Source of the DNA: Acridotheres tristis
Taxonomy: Eukaryota > Chordata > Aves > Passeriformes > Sturnidae
Direction of reading: 5' to 3'
Assembly: GCA_037013685.1 (NCBI GenBank)
Contig: CM072887.1
Span: forward strand, 46,985,154 to 47,049,153
DNA: 64,000 bases
The notes under the pieces are model-generated. The model did no database searches. It saw only the letters and a list, made by a program, of their open reading frames with translations, and was not told where the DNA came from. Of this stretch, positions 1 through 13,417 are shown piece by piece. The translations under genes and the position numbers were made by a program. Position 1 is the first letter of the stretch; each line of letters begins with the position of its first letter.

Positions 1-254
1 TCGGACCACTATTTCTTAACCTATTAGAATTCTAGTTTCTTAACACACCAGGCTACGTATAGTCTACATACATGGCCTATATTTTTCTAACTGAAAAATG
101 TAAGCAATATTCTTAACTCTATTGTGCCTGCAGCTAGGTTCTTGGAGCCTCGAAGGAAACACTAGCATCTAGCACTGTTTTTCAACCTTCACTAGAACAT
201 GTACTACTTCTCTGGCATCTAAGACCTTTTATTTACTAAAAGCACTTAAAATTT
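1..254. other. AT-rich unique DNA, nothing recognised
   Basis: No convincing coding frame, repeat or RNA gene was seen on either strand. The composition is AT-rich with scattered stops in every frame. Confidence 0.6.
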
Positions 255-330
255 ATTCCATTTACTTACTTACTTTCTCACTCCATCTATCCACTTACTC
301 ATTCCATCTACTCACTTACTCATTCCATCC
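255..330. repeat. Minisatellite, about 21-bp unit, about 3.5 degenerate copies
   Basis: The unit reads roughly ATTCCATCTACTCACTTACTC. Copies begin near 255, 280, 301 and 322, each starting with a CCAT core and carrying ACTTACTC. The first copy is degenerate and expands into a TTAC tetranucleotide run; the last is cut short. This is a simple tandem array with no sign of function. Confidence 0.75.
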
Positions 331-3300
331 AAAGGCTTTAATTCAATCCCTGTACTCTGATCTCTCTCTGAAGAATTCAGAGAGACCCCTGGCTTACTGA
401 CTCCAACATCTAACAATCTCAATCTAATTTTTCACCAGACAGGTTTTGTTTTTTCAAATATTTCATAAGTGAAGAAATAGAAAGCATTGTCTTTTAACAA
501 AAAGTTGTCAAGGAATACTGAGGTCTAGAAGTACATAGAGGAAAATTTAGATGAGGAACATAATTTTCAGCTTTGATTATGCTTTATTCTAAGTAAAATC
601 AAGGCTCCAAAATGCTTAAGAAAACATGGCCTCAAACCTGCAAATTATTTTTTTTTCTAGTCTTGCAAAGTTTCAAGATCTTGCAAGAGATTGGAAGAAC
701 ACTACTTAAGGTAAAGTGTAGAAAATTTTTGGCTGTAGTTTAAGACTGGAAGAGCAAAGTACGCTGCAAATCCTGCAAGCTCTCATCTCCCCTTTTAACT
801 CTAAAATTATGATCAATTTTAGAGAATTTGATGAGTCTGTTCAGAGTAATAATGTTAAATATATGCATAAACAATGGCAGCAGAGGAGTAAAAGACATCA
901 CAGCATTCCCTAGAACAAAATACCACGAACATAAGAAAATTGGAATTTGACATTTTCAGTAGTATTTTCCATCAGCTTTGGTTTTTGCCATACTTTCAGA
1001 GCATGCCAGGGAAATGCAGGCTTAAGAAATTTTTATATAGTCCCTTTGCTTTACAACGATTGGTATGGTTATAAAGACATATGTTTGGACAGATATTTCA
1101 TCGAATTTAGGTCTTACTTTTTGAAGGATTATTTTTCATCTCTCATTTAAAAAATCAAATTCATTTAGCTTGAATCTCTGCTCCTGGTATCACATCCAGA
1201 TGTTTACTAAAAGACCAACGTGCTTTTATTGCTGTCTATGTGTTACATCTGTTTATTGTAGAATAGCAGGCAGCTCATTCTTCCCTTTCAAAAAGCATAA
1301 CATCCTCAAAGCTCTTACTATAAAGTACCCATAAAATAAAGGTAGCATACCAATAAAATACAATGAATAATGGTAATGCAATAAAACACAAACTACTTTT
1401 ATACTTGCTTGCATTAAGAAGCAAGAACTTTAGCTAATCTTGAAAAATGTACAGCTGTAGAAAAAGGTTTTCTGATTTACTGAGTTATGTGACAAAGAAT
1501 TAATTGTGTCTTCAAAAAAATTCATCAGCGATTTTAACTTATCAGAGTTTACATGTATACAAATCTACATTTCCTACTTCAGTTTCATAATTTTGTTCTG
1601 AAATCCTTAAGAGGCAAAAGATTGTCTGTTTTTTTGTTGTTGTTTTTCTCATGCTGTTTCTCTGATGGCACTTAGAATGTTCTCAGAAAACAGGAAATCA
1701 TCAAATGATGTCTTAAGTGTCCATAAAATCTTGAGAAATCTTTACTCTTTCTACAGCCCTGCATTCCCTGGAAATATAAGCCATCAGGCTCAACATGACG
1801 GAGGTGTGTGTACCAGCGTGCCCTTGCTGACTTCAGCAGGGACAGTGAGCCTTGCACTGGGTAATGAACTGACCATCTCTAACACTGTTGAGTGGAAAAA
1901 AAAAGAAAGAAGGGAGAAGAAATAAGTTTTTAAAATGACCTTATGGATGGAAAGATGAGTACTGTTATGAGACAAGGCACAGAGTCAAACCTTAATGGTA
2001 GATGTTCCTTTTTCTTCTATATCAGTTTGGTAAATCAGCATTTCCTTAGTTCCACATTCTCGTTATGCTACCACTTTCCCTGCAGCCATCCTTCTTGTCT
2101 ATTTTAACTGGATGCCCTTCAGCGCAGAGTCTCCTGGGTACTTGAACAGCATCCAGCTCACTGGGGGCTGGTGCTTTGCCAGACACTCCAGGGACTGGTC
2201 TAATAAGCCATTTGCGTACTAGTTGCCATTCAAATTGAGCTTTGTCCAGCCCTGCCCTGAAATAGGCAGTGAATTCGACATGATAGTTGTTATAAAACTG
2301 TAACTGAGAATTAGAGCTGACAAAACAAAGATGGTCGGCCGGGTCTCTTCTCTGTCACTGCAGGACGTCAGGGGTAACTCAATTAAACATAACTGAATTC
2401 CACCAAAGCGGAGGAATGGAAAATCTGAACTAATGCATGCAAAGATAAATGTGTGGCAGACGAGCAAGGACCCAGACTGTGTCTGAACTAAAAATTGCTG
2501 GTGAGGTGGCTGTAAAGTTGGTTGAGAAGGGATGTTAAGTATGAGATGAAGGTCAAGCTAGATCAGCAAATTTTGAGGGATAACATTAAATATCAGGTGG
2601 CAAGATGAGGACAATGCACACTAGTCTGTGGAGATAGAATTAGCTGTGTTGTTCTATATGACTTGCAAGGGGTGAATGTGAGATTATAACACTGGATCAG
2701 AAGACCATAAATAAGGTGTTTTTTCACACTACTCAAAAAACCCAATATGTCCAGGACAAATAATGTACAAATACCGGTAGTATATTGAGTTTATAAACTC
2801 AGATTATAGACCTCATTTCTCATAGCATCACCTCTTTACTCTATGGGCCTTTTTCTAATGGAAAACACTTCTTATATAGCTGTGCATACACTTTTTCCTT
2901 TCAAAATGGCTTTTGAATGGCAAGCTTTCACCCGGTTCTGAGTTCACACATTTTCATAAAAAGCTTGTTTTTAAAATATATTTCTAAAGCTATCAGTACT
3001 TCATGGGGATGTGAAAAGCAGCCAGGTCAGAAACATTGAGTGTCTTGTACCAGTCTGCCTCTCCTGAAAGGGATGCACCAGCATTCTTCAGCACTGGCAG
3101 CCAGGACAAGCAGTGTGCACATCACAAAGTGCAGCATCTCAGAAACCAAATGCAGCTTCTCATACGGACCTGCTGCTTCTTAAACAATGAAATGAGAATG
3201 GGGTTTCCTGAGAGACCTCAGCCTTGGTTTGTTTGTGTGCTCAGGGGCAAGCAATGCTGCTGAGATGAAACATCCATGGACAGTTCCTCAACCCCAGAAA

Positions 3301-4125
3301 GTACTAGGCCAGCTCAGGGTACCCTGTTAGGGAGGGACTGATGATTTTCCATCTGGTCTTACAGGCTGCAGTAAACTATGGGGAAAAGACTGCCTTTTCA
3401 TTTATGAAAGAGGGTTTTTTTGAACAGCAATCACTTCCCATATAGAGTTTGTTAACTTGCTTCTGTCTTTGCCTTTCCAACTAGAAAAACTCCTTACTGC
3501 AGAGCTACTGTCTCAAGAATATTTATGCAGCTCCCAAACTCCTAGATTCCTCACACTACGTAATGCTGAACATCCTGAACATCATGAAACATTGCTTCAT
3601 CAGTAGATTTCCTATGACTGTCTCCAATAGGGCTGGGCCCTCCTGTCTATGTTTGCTAGATGTTTCAATGTAAAACAGGAATTTGTTCTGGATCTGCTAT
3701 TTTAATGTAAATTATGGTGGCTGTTGAAGGTGCCAATTAGACTGACCAGCCTATAAGTGCAGGTCTCACTTTACCCAACTTAAGTAGTAACATGTTATTT
3801 CCGCTATTGCATTGAGGCAGCTGTCAGAAACTAATCCAGCTTGTGGGCCTGATCCTACAAGGCAGAGTACTTTACCTAACTACCTCACAGAGCAATTTAA
3901 AACCTAAATGTCATGTTGGTAATCAAAAATGTGCTGAGTGAGGAGGGGGGAAAAGGAAGATAAGGATGACTCAATACTACTTAGCCTGAAATGAGGCAAC
4001 TCCAGCTTGTCTGCTACCGAATTTTAACAAGCACATGGTTTTTTTGTCTTCTTTAGGACAAGAGATTGTTTTGAAGGAGGGGAATTTTTAGAGGCTTCCT
4101 CTTACAAGAGAGGAGAGCACAAGAA
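331..4125. other. Unique non-coding DNA, no gene recognised
   Basis: Only short frames occur (at most about 86 codons), with no recognisable domain. The one local structure noted is a perfect 16-bp palindrome at 2786-2801 (TGAGTTTATAAACTCA). No repeat with a recognisable consensus was seen. Confidence 0.55.
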
Positions 4126-4129
4126 AATT

Positions 4130-4680
4130 GATATTACTGGCAAAGGTGAGGAAGGGGTCAACAAAAGAAACAAGAGGATAGTCTAGGCAGATATTTCATA
4201 AAGGCTTTGTAGTGGATTATAGCTGAAGTGACAAGTAGTGCTGTTAAAATTTCTTTTTAGATGGATAGTTGATTCTACCAGTGAATGCAACCCCTCTGCT
4301 TTCCTCAAGACAGTACTGACAAGCCAGGAAAAGGATTGTTGCAGTAGCCTTCTGGTCATAGCATGGGAATAAGAAATTTATCTGTGAGGGTGGAGAGGGA
4401 GCAAATTTTTGAAAGGTTATAGAGGAAATAAGGGGAAAACTTCATTGCTGGTGTAGCTTTAGGACCAAGGAGAGAACTACTGTAAAGAGGAAACTGACAA
4501 AGCAGATGGAGTGGTTTCTGCAAAAGAAAAAATGCTGTTGTCATGGAAAGATTTGGACATCTGTTTTGTGCCTGTGGTGACAAGACATCCATAAGGAGAT
4601 TTGGAGATCCAAGCCAACATTAAGACATGATGAAATAGGGAGTAATCTAGGTAGCCAAGGTAAGCAGAGGATATTACACT
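4130..4680 (+). mobile_element. Probable ancient L2-like LINE 3' fragment
   Basis: The purine-rich + strand text follows the pattern I remember for the 3' part of old vertebrate L2-type LINEs. These include a phrase like TTGCAGTAG, then GTGGAGAGGGAGCAAATTTT followed by GAAAGGTTATAGAGGAAATA, and later GACAAGACATCC with GGAGATTTGGAGATCCAAG. Divergence is high and no open frame is kept. The ends are uncertain by about 50 bp. The alternative is unique purine-rich DNA that resembles the consensus by chance; a profile search against L2 models would settle it. Confidence 0.45.
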
Positions 4681-4689
4681 AACTAGCTA

Positions 4690-6370
4690 TTTGCCTATTT
4701 TCAGGGCTGCAAGTGAGTCAAAGTGATATAAACAAGAATATTGCTTCAGTTAGCCTCTTCCATGCCTGATTTGTCAACTGCTGTCATTGCTCTCCATGGC
4801 ACTATCACCACCACAGCAAATGACTGCAGTGTTACAAACTGAGGTCTATGTGAGGAATAAGCAGCAGAAAAAGATTAGCCCATCATTAATCATTTTGTTT
4901 CTCAGAGACAAGAATTCCACTCAGAATTTTTTTCAGGCCTTAAGTTTTTAATTTTCAGGAAAGTTAATTTTTTGCAGATATTAGTGCAGGTTTTATCTTC
5001 TCCCCTCCGAGACTTCTGTTTAACTGTCTTCTGTCAGTCCAGCAAGCCTAAGCTCAAGTTGAAAGTAATTTGTGTCCTCTGCAGTAATAACAACCATCAG
5101 TTGAAGTGTAACTCTTATCTGTGAATCATGGTATATCTCAGATAGCTTTCCCATTATTGCATTGGTTTTACAAATGAGAATTCTAAATTAGAGCTTTTTA
5201 TGCAGAAAAACGATGCCAATGGAGAAGACTCATTCGGGAAGAATTACATATAAATAGTAGCAATTTCTTTTAGGACCATGAACAAACTCTGCTGTACATG
5301 TGACCAGTGCAAACACAAAGCAAAGAGAAACTGCAAACCTTACATGGAAATTTCTGCCATAAAGGTCTTTAAATACTGCCCAAATTCTGCCATCTGAGCA
5401 GGTACTGAAGGAATTGTGATATTTTTCAGGAGAAATTTCAGAAGTCTGAGAAGTATTATAGGCAGTTTTATAGGAAGTTTATTTATTTGGAATTATGTCT
5501 GTGAATTTTCTGTGCACTTTGGCTTTCATCCAACTATCATGTCATGGAAAAAACTTATGAAAATATCTTACAATTAGCTAATAAATTATTCTAAAATATA
5601 TAAAAAGCATTTTTTTTCTTCAGTATATTCTCTAGTTAGTGAAAAAGACCACTTTCAAACAGGTAAATCTCTGCAGAGGAGTTATTGATTAAGTTGCGTG
5701 CCACTCTCCTACTGTAAGTCAACAATTTTTATGTCCTTGAAACAAATTGGCAGCTGCTTGTAATCTAGCAAGTGTATCAGCAGAAGTGACCCATATGTCA
5801 ACCTTTCACTTTGCAACCCTCTGCTGATTATGAAAGAAGTGTGAAGAAATTCTAAGAAGTTCCAGTTCCCTCACTTACAGATCTACAGCATGTGGCTGTT
5901 TGGGATGCACAAGTTCTTGAGCTATCAAAAAAAGAGAGCAAATATTTCATAAGGATAAATGTTTGCATGGTTTCATGTACTTCTCCTATGAGGATACTGG
6001 GTGCTTCACTTTAGTAATCTTACCTAAAGTGCAGTTGGCATCTTTTAAAGGATATCCTCTATTTTCTTCTTTCTTTAGAATGTTTTAGGCTCACCGGTAG
6101 TAAAACTGTGATTTTCAAAGAGTTTCCCCATACTTCAGTTCTCAGCCAATTTGAATGAAAAAAATTCATTCTGAATTCTTAAAAACACAGTGAAATCATT
6201 AAGAACCTCTTCATTTCTGTGTTTCTCTGTTAGTTTATGTTAGCTTTTCTTTGCAGAAGGCATTGTAGACACCACATAATCTCTTCACAGAAAGTACATT
6301 CAAGGTACTTCTTCCTATCAGCAAAGTTTCCCTGGTTCATCAGGTTAGATGGTAACAGGCTGTGTATTTG
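4690..6370. other. Unique AT-rich DNA, nothing recognised
   Basis: No frame over 60 codons begins here and no repeat consensus was recognised. Short A and T runs are the only low-complexity features, for example around 5600. Confidence 0.55.
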
Positions 6371-6373
6371 GTT

Positions 6374-7436
6374 TGTGTGGAAAGGTTTCGGTAATAAGGG
6401 GCTACAGGAGTGACTTCTGTGAGAAGTTGCCAGAAGCTTCCTCTGTGTCCAGAGAAGTCAATGCCAGCTGGCTCCAAGACAGACCTACCACTGGCCAAGG
6501 CTGAGCCCATGGTGGGGACACCACTGGGATAATGTATTTAAGGAGAAAGAAGTTACTGTAAAGAGCAAGTGCAGCTGGAGAGGAGTGAGGGTCAGTGAGA
6601 GGAGAAGCTCTGCAGGCACCCAAGTCAGTGAAGGAGGGGCAGAAGGTGCTACAGACACTGAAGCTGAGATTTGGCTGCAGCCTGTGGTGCAGACCACCAT
6701 CATGCAGGCAGCCACCCTGCAGCCCATGGAGGTCTACAGTGAAACAGAGATCCACCTCAAGTCCTTGGAGAGCCCCATGCCAGAGCAGGTGGATTCCCAA
6801 AGGAGGCTGTGGCTCCTTGGGAAGTCTGTATAGGAGTGGGTTCCTGGTGGGACCTGTGGCACCGTGGAGAGAGGAGCCCACACTGGAGCAGGTTTCCTGA
6901 AAGGACTTGTGACCTTAGAGGGGACCCACTCTGGAGCAGTTCACAAAGAACTGCAGCCTATGGTAATGACTCATGTTGGAGAAGTTCATGGAAGACTGTA
7001 TCCTTGTATCCCTTGGGAGTGACTTCATACTGGAGTGGAGAAGAGTGTAAGGAGTCCTCCACATGAGGAGAAAAGAGTGGCACAAACAACATGTGATGAA
7101 GTGACCATAAACCCCATTCCCTGTGCTGAAGTGAGGGAGGAGGTAGAGAGAACTGGAGTGAATTTGAGTCTGGGAAGAAGAGAGGGGTAGGAGAAAGGTG
7201 TTTCTAAGATTTGGGTTTATTTCTCATTATCCTACTCTAATTTAATTTGTAATAAATTAAGTTTTTTTTCCCAATCAAGTCTGTTTGGGTGTGGTGCTAA
7301 CTGGTGAGTGTTCTCTCCTGTCCTTATCTCCACCCACAAATGTTTTGTCCTATTTTCTCTTTCTTCTGTCCAGCCAAGGAGGGAGAGCAATATATATGGC
7401 TTTGGCTGGCACCTGGCATGCAGCCATGAGTTTCAC
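6374..7436 (+). mobile_element. Solo LTR of an endogenous retrovirus (ERVL-type, passerine family)
   Basis: About 1.06 kb reads closely along an LTR I know from passerine genomes (of the TguLTR5 kind; family name not certain). It begins near TGTGGAAAGGTTTCGGTAAT and ends near GGCACCTGGCATGCAGCC. Visible parts are a TATA-like TATTTAA at 6535-6541, a long GC-richer middle, AATAAA at 7251-7256 followed by a T run, and a pyrimidine-rich 3' end. The middle (about 6830-7045) holds three or four degenerate copies of a 50-60 bp unit centred on CACACTGGAGCAGGTT-like text. No primer-binding site, gag, pol or second LTR follows, so it is a solo LTR. Frames of up to 159 codons inside it lie on both strands and are an effect of its stop-poor composition. 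A clear target-site duplication was not found. Confidence 0.85.
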
Positions 7437-7439
7437 ACA

Positions 7440-10400
7440 CGACCAGTATTGCACTTAGGGCACCTCACGGTGGAAAACAGACCTCTGACCTGAGAAAGAC
7501 GAGTTCACTGAAATGGTGCATCAACAACTGTACCTCACTCCATCTCACGTATCAACCCCATCCAATGAGATAACATGCTTCTTTGATATGACACCACCAG
7601 AGAAGTGGCACTTAAAGGAGTCACAATCACAGGGTGAAGTCAATTATTGTTTCTGCAGTTTTGTAAAATATCATACTGGGACAGTGTGTGTGTTGTGTTG
7701 CCTCACTCTAAGTATGGCACTCCTGGGACTGTATATTATTTCTCATGGCATGAAAAGATGATATCTTTATAAGTAAATGGCAGATGATATTCTGCCAGCT
7801 GAGTGCTAAGTGTAATTTCTCCTCCACAAACTTTGGATTCTTTCTGTGAAGCTGTGTTCTTACTAAGGATGACATTGGATGTGGCAGTACTGGCCACAAA
7901 GCTGGCTCCATAACGTATGCAAAGCTGAAAATTTATTCAGTCCCTTTGGGGTGTTTTCTACAGCAGATAAGAGAAGTTTGATTTTTTTTTTCCCAGGAGA
8001 TTTTATCCTTTTTTTTTACCTGGAGCTCTTTTCCCCAGAGCATTTATTTCCTCTGGCTGCATGAGAGTACTCATTCTGCATGGATACATCTGTGACCCTA
8101 TGAAAAGGTGAGTGTAAAACGGACAACTATAAATTCTATTTAAGGATCAGTGGCAAAGAATAAAATGGAAGTAACGAAACTGGCCAGAAGGCACTGACAT
8201 TAGATGAGAGCCTTAATATTCTTCCTTCCCCATTTCAGTGATGTTTTAAAGTCTTGGAAATCGTCCTTCAGGGTAAGTTTAACATGCAGAAAGTAAAGAC
8301 TTATCTACCCTCATTAGCATTTATGGGGAGCTGGTTTGGATTATGGTCTGGGAACCTTGCTGCTGGGCTTGCAAAGTATAGCAATGGTGCACAATTTATG
8401 CATTACAAGTCCAAGGATGGCAGGAGCTTGTTGTCTTTTGTAGGAAAGAATTTTGAAGGACAGGTATGCAGGAGAAAGCTCTCCTGGAGTCACTGCTGAA
8501 GGAGCCAGTGTAGCTCTGACTTTAATTTCTTTCTGGAGAGCAAATTACAAAGCATCTGACATTGAAAAGGCAATGGACACTTCCTAACTACTCCTGTTGA
8601 AGACGCATCTGCAGTTCACATAAACCCTCTTTGAGGTAACTACAATAAATAAGTACTAACAATAATAATGAACACAATGCAGAACACAGAGATCTACCAG
8701 GTGAGGCCTCAGTGGTAAGGCTTGCTTTGAGCCCCACTCCATCCTGCTAGGCAGTCAGCTCAGCTTAGCCTCAGGGACAAAAGCAGGCAGAGAAAACTGC
8801 AAGGTCGGTCCAGGGCAAACTCTGGACAGAAAATGCAGAAAGATCTACCAGAAACAGCATCTTCTAATGGGATGGCAGAGCTGCTTGTCCTCGGAGATGT
8901 GTAAAGAAAAAGCTCTCTGAATGCAACCCAGTTGCCTCTCTCCCTGGCAGGACCTGTGCAGGGACTGACTGCTTTGCTGCCACCGCAAAGACCTGGAAGG
9001 GAGAGCCCCCAGCACAGCCCTGACACCGCCCCAGGAGGGGGGGAACCCTGCGCCTCTAAACAGCACAGGGCTCCCACTCAGCACCACCGCTCTTCATACC
9101 TTCTAACTAACTTCCTGAATTCTTAAGGATTGTCTTTTAGGAGCTGATCACAGGATTAGGAGTGCTCATGGACTTTGAGGTTTATAAGGTTTGGTACAGA
9201 GAAAGAGACTGCATTCTTGATTTGCATTCTGCTGTAGCAACAGCCTCTCACTTTGCAATGGATGAGAACAGAAGATCAAAAGTCTATTTTGAGACTGTCT
9301 GGAATTCACTCTACAGATGTTGCTCTTAAAATGATGCTTTTAAATTAAATCAATTTATTTTTAATTTCACACACATACTACATTGCTTCTAGAGCCTGCA
9401 AGTCACAACTCCAGCTGAACATATAACCTCAAATCTACACTGAGGAAAAGAAACCTTATTTAGTTTTTAATTTTAAAAAGTAGATCCTATACAACAGACA
9501 TCTTGCAGAACAGTTTTTCTGATTAAACCTAGCTAACACAAATGCTTATGTAATAAGAATTTAATAGGTGTAAAAGATACAGTACTGTGCCTTGATTCAC
9601 CATCAGTTAACTAGGATAAAACTTTCCAGACTGGTTCCCTGAACTAGATAGTTCCGGATATTTAAGGAGTCTGCATGGACATCCAAAGTTATCCATGAAA
9701 ACCAGTGACACTTTGAGATTTTAATTTGATATTATTTGCTGTGCTTGCCTATGTAGCTCTCAGTGGATGAAATTTAGTTTAAATGTCATGGCATTATTAG
9801 GAGTTTTGTTTTTAAGAGTGTCCCTTAAAACCCAACAAAGAGCCATCTGCTTTGCAAATTCTTAATTTTTAGTACCCCATGTGCTTGTGACTCCTCAAAA
9901 CTTCAACAATTTCCCCCCAGGCATTGAAATATTAATATTAAATATTTATTTATTTAATGTTGAATTATTCCACTTAATAACCCGAATTAAGAGAATATGG
10001 CAAAGTCACCTTCACATAAAATGCTAATAAAAAATTCCGGAGATGGGAATGTTCCTGTCTAGCTGCCCCTTTGGATTTGAGCAGTTGGGTAAGATGTGAA
10101 TCCTTGAGATGTCATGGTTTGGCATGCTGACTGAAAGAGGAGTATTTGCATTTTGGTACAAGACACTGCAAGAAATGATGCATTTCTTAGCTGCAAAGGG
10201 GCAAAGGAGGGAAGCTGAAGACTCTGCAAGCAGCCATGCAGTGGGAGCAGCCCCCTCCACCGCGACTGGCAGGAGGACCAGCCCACACCCTTGCATGGAA
10301 TCAGCAGCAGCAGCTCCTCACAGGCAAAGGAGGTTCCTGGCTGGCTCACTGGCCAGACTGCCCTGGGCTACTGGGACAGCCTTCAAAGCCAGTGCTGCCA

Positions 10401-11035
10401 TTTTTACCAGTTGCTGCTGGGTATATAACTGGTTGGAAAATTTCTGACAGAATAATGTTTCCACTAAAGAGACAGTTCTATTAAAATTGACACATTTCAA
10501 GGAAAGAATGACAGAGTTGATTCATTTGGACTTTTCCCATTTGAAAAATGAGGCTTTTCATTTCAATTCTCTGCCATAAAAACAGTTAATTGCAAATTTT
10601 ATCACTTTGATTTACTGTGCATTTAAATACTAAATGAGCTGCTATGTACACATAATTTAGATACACAATATTCTGATATTACCGTGACCTAGTGATTTAA
10701 CCTTATGAAAGAGGTTTCATGATGCAACCCTTTTGCTAGCAGGTCCACTCTGTTTCTACATCTTATTCATAGGCAGTTTGAAAGATGAGGCTTTAAAAAA
10801 CAAAATGAGAAATCGGATTTGCCTATGCATTGCAGCTAGTCAGGTTCCTGAGCACCTCAGCATGGGAACCACTGACCCAAACTGTCGTGTTCTGCAGGGC
10901 AGATGCTCGGAGGAGGCTCCTGACTTCCATGGGCTTGATCACTGTCCCCAGCTAATCCAAGAGGCCAACATGACTGCTGCTTTCTTTCCTTTCCACTTGA
11001 ATCTGTCAGTATGCTCCACTCAGATGGAAAGCCAG
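7440..11035. other. Unique DNA with two GC-richer patches, no gene recognised
   Basis: Mostly AT-rich. Two patches stand out as GC-richer: about 8930-9090 (includes a run of seven G near 9040) and about 10200-10400. Both carry overlapping open frames on both strands (about 80-112 codons), the pattern of stop-poor composition rather than of one gene. No domain, start context or splice pattern was convincing. Confidence 0.5.
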
Positions 11036-11039
11036 GGCA

Positions 11040-11345
11040 TGCAGGACTGACCACAGCTGCTCATCAACCAGCCCACACATCCTTCTCTCTCCACTGGCTT
11101 TCAAACTGGGATGCAGTCTTTTAGTTAGTGGCTGCCAGGCACAGCTGTTAGAAATGTGATGTCACAGCAAGGCTGCAGAACCCAGCAATGTGGGTATAAT
11201 TGAACAATTATGAGTGAGGCGTAGGACATTTCTCAGGAACCGATGAGCAGCTGGGAGGAGTTAATGGCCCACATTGTGCTTTGGCTCATTAAATGCCAGC
11301 TGATATTAACCTCCAGAGAACATTCCTGATGGGAGCCAAAGGAGT
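11040..11345. promoter_or_regulatory. Candidate conserved non-coding element (speculative)
   Basis: This is a high-complexity, non-repetitive stretch unlike the surrounding AT-rich drift. It has clustered homeodomain- and SOX-like cores: AACAATTA near 11204, TTAATGG at 11261, CATTGT at 11272-11277 and TCATTAAATG near 11286. Such core clusters are typical of vertebrate enhancers but are also common by chance. Conservation is inferred, not observed. Confidence 0.2.
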
Positions 11346-13417
11346 CCTAAATCTCCTCCATAGGCCCTGGTAAAAGTCCCAAAATCACCAGACAGGAGTA
11401 GGCTCTTCCTGCACAACAGTGCCTGGCTCATGGGTCAACCCCAGATTCCCTTACTGAGTCTCAGTTTCACACCAGTATGGGAGTTTTCTCCTTTTCCGAT
11501 GCAATGCAATAGACAATGAGAAATGGAGATAGAACAACTTATGCCTTCCAAACCTATTCAGGGAAACTTCAAGGAGTTCTGCAATGTATAAACTAAAACT
11601 AATTATTCCTTACAGGGAGCTGTTCCACAAACTGTTTCTGAGGCAAACAAGCAGCTCTTTTTGGAGGACATAAAAATATAATAACAGAAATTATTGATGG
11701 GTATACCCTTGTCAGAGGAGCTCAATAGCATTATCAACTCAGTCACATCCCCAGTATTTTACAGCTTCTCTATAGTAATGGCAGCCCAATAAAAAGAGAT
11801 TGCATACAGTTTATGTCACTTTTTGTACATTTTAAAGTTATTTTATTTTCTACTCAGAGGGGAAATGTTTCTGGAAACATCATACTGAAAAATATAAACT
11901 CTTCTTTCCAGCTTTTTTCTTAAAAAGTAACAAAGACAGCTTTGGGAATCAGCATCAATGTAAGCAGCTCCTGCTGAGTTGTCCACTGGGAAATACCTGA
12001 AAATCATTGCCGGTGATAAAATTACACCAAAGGTGAATTTGGTCCTGCCTACAAGGAGGAAGGACAGAATCACAGTAGGTACTATGGCACTTGCATCTGA
12101 ACCCATTAATGGGTTTGGAATTTTTATGTTTGTATCTAGGCTGGGAACATGAAGGAAAGTCATTAAGGAGAGAAGAAATTAACTAGGCAGAGGCTAAGGG
12201 CAGCTATCTAGTGAGATGCAGTCGTTATCAATGTGCTCAGAGTACTTGCCATGAACTCATTAAAAAAACCTTACAGTTTTATAGCTGGTGAGAAATGCTC
12301 ACTCCAATTACTCTACAGCAACAGTGCTTGAGATTTCTCCTTTTTTTATTTTTTATTTCTTGACTGCTTATGGGGCTCCCACTGATGCAGAACCTAAAAC
12401 TCACCACTTTAAGAATTTGTTCTCCTAATATTTAGATTGTGTTAGAGAGCTAAAGGAGCAAGTCCATGAGATGTGACTAGTCACTTCTAGAGTCCTGATG
12501 TGCTCCGCAAATTTCTTTCTTAGATCTTTGAGAAATTAAAAAAAAAAATTAATTTTCACAGATACGTTCCCTGGAGTTCTGCTGCTTTTCAACTCCAAAT
12601 AAAGTTCTTTATCTCACAGGCTCAGCAAATTTATTTAAATCCTCAAATTGGACAGTCTCCTCCACTGAAATGCCTCTTGGCCATAGTGAACCAGAACTAG
12701 CAGCCATCCTCAGCACATTCTGCAGAAAACATATACACAAGTAGATTTGATCCCACCAATAAAAAAGAGGTTTTGGAAGCTGCAGTTGTTCAAAGTTACA
12801 GAGAAAGAAAGGGAAGAAATGGGAGAATGATACTAAGTATCCCTTTCTCATCAGTTGAACACACACATATTTTCTCTATCCAGTAGCAAGGAGTGTCCTG
12901 ATTACTAGTTAATTCAGATATTCAGATTGCAGTTGCTGTCTCTAGCCTTAGCATACACATAACCTCCCAACCACTGGACCTCTGCTAACATAATACTCTC
13001 AATCCTGACTTTCAAACATGGCCCTGCAGCATACAGATGTGAATTCACTGGGCAGCAAGAACACATTTAAATTTTCAAAATCTCAAAGCAATAACTTGTA
13101 TTCAATCCCCTAAAAACTGTTAATACTTTCATTCATTATTTGTCATCAAATAATGAATGAATAATACCTGCCTGGCAGAGATTAATTCATACTGGTAGGA
13201 CTCTCTCAGGGATGGATGTTTTAAATGAAAAAAAATTATGCCTCCTGAGTCTTTTAGGCTCCCAGCTATGGGAAGTGATTTGGTCAGATCACCAGAATAC
13301 CTGGCGAAGTGGTTCAAGTAACACCTGGAGGGCTATATCAACTTAAGCTCTACGTGATTCAGAACGTGGTGAAGACTTAAGATCCAAACTTTTGTCTGAA
13401 GAATTTCCTATTTACAG
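11346..13417. other. Unique AT-rich DNA, nothing recognised
   Basis: Frames of at most about 106 codons, none recognisable. A short A run lies near 12539-12548. No repeat consensus was recognised. Confidence 0.5.

Noticed and set aside
4057..4145. 89-nt exon-like interval with good acceptor and GTGAGG donor
   Set aside because: It runs into purine-rich text that fits an L2-like repeat; the open frame follows from purine richness.
6402..6900. Open frames of 80-159 codons on both strands
   Set aside because: They sit inside the solo LTR, overlap each other on both strands and encode nothing recognisable; stop-poor LTR composition explains them.
7997..8106. Exon-like interval between a long pyrimidine tract and AAAAG|GTGAGT
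   Set aside because: The interval itself contains a nine-T run and yields an implausible peptide; the acceptor tract extends into it.
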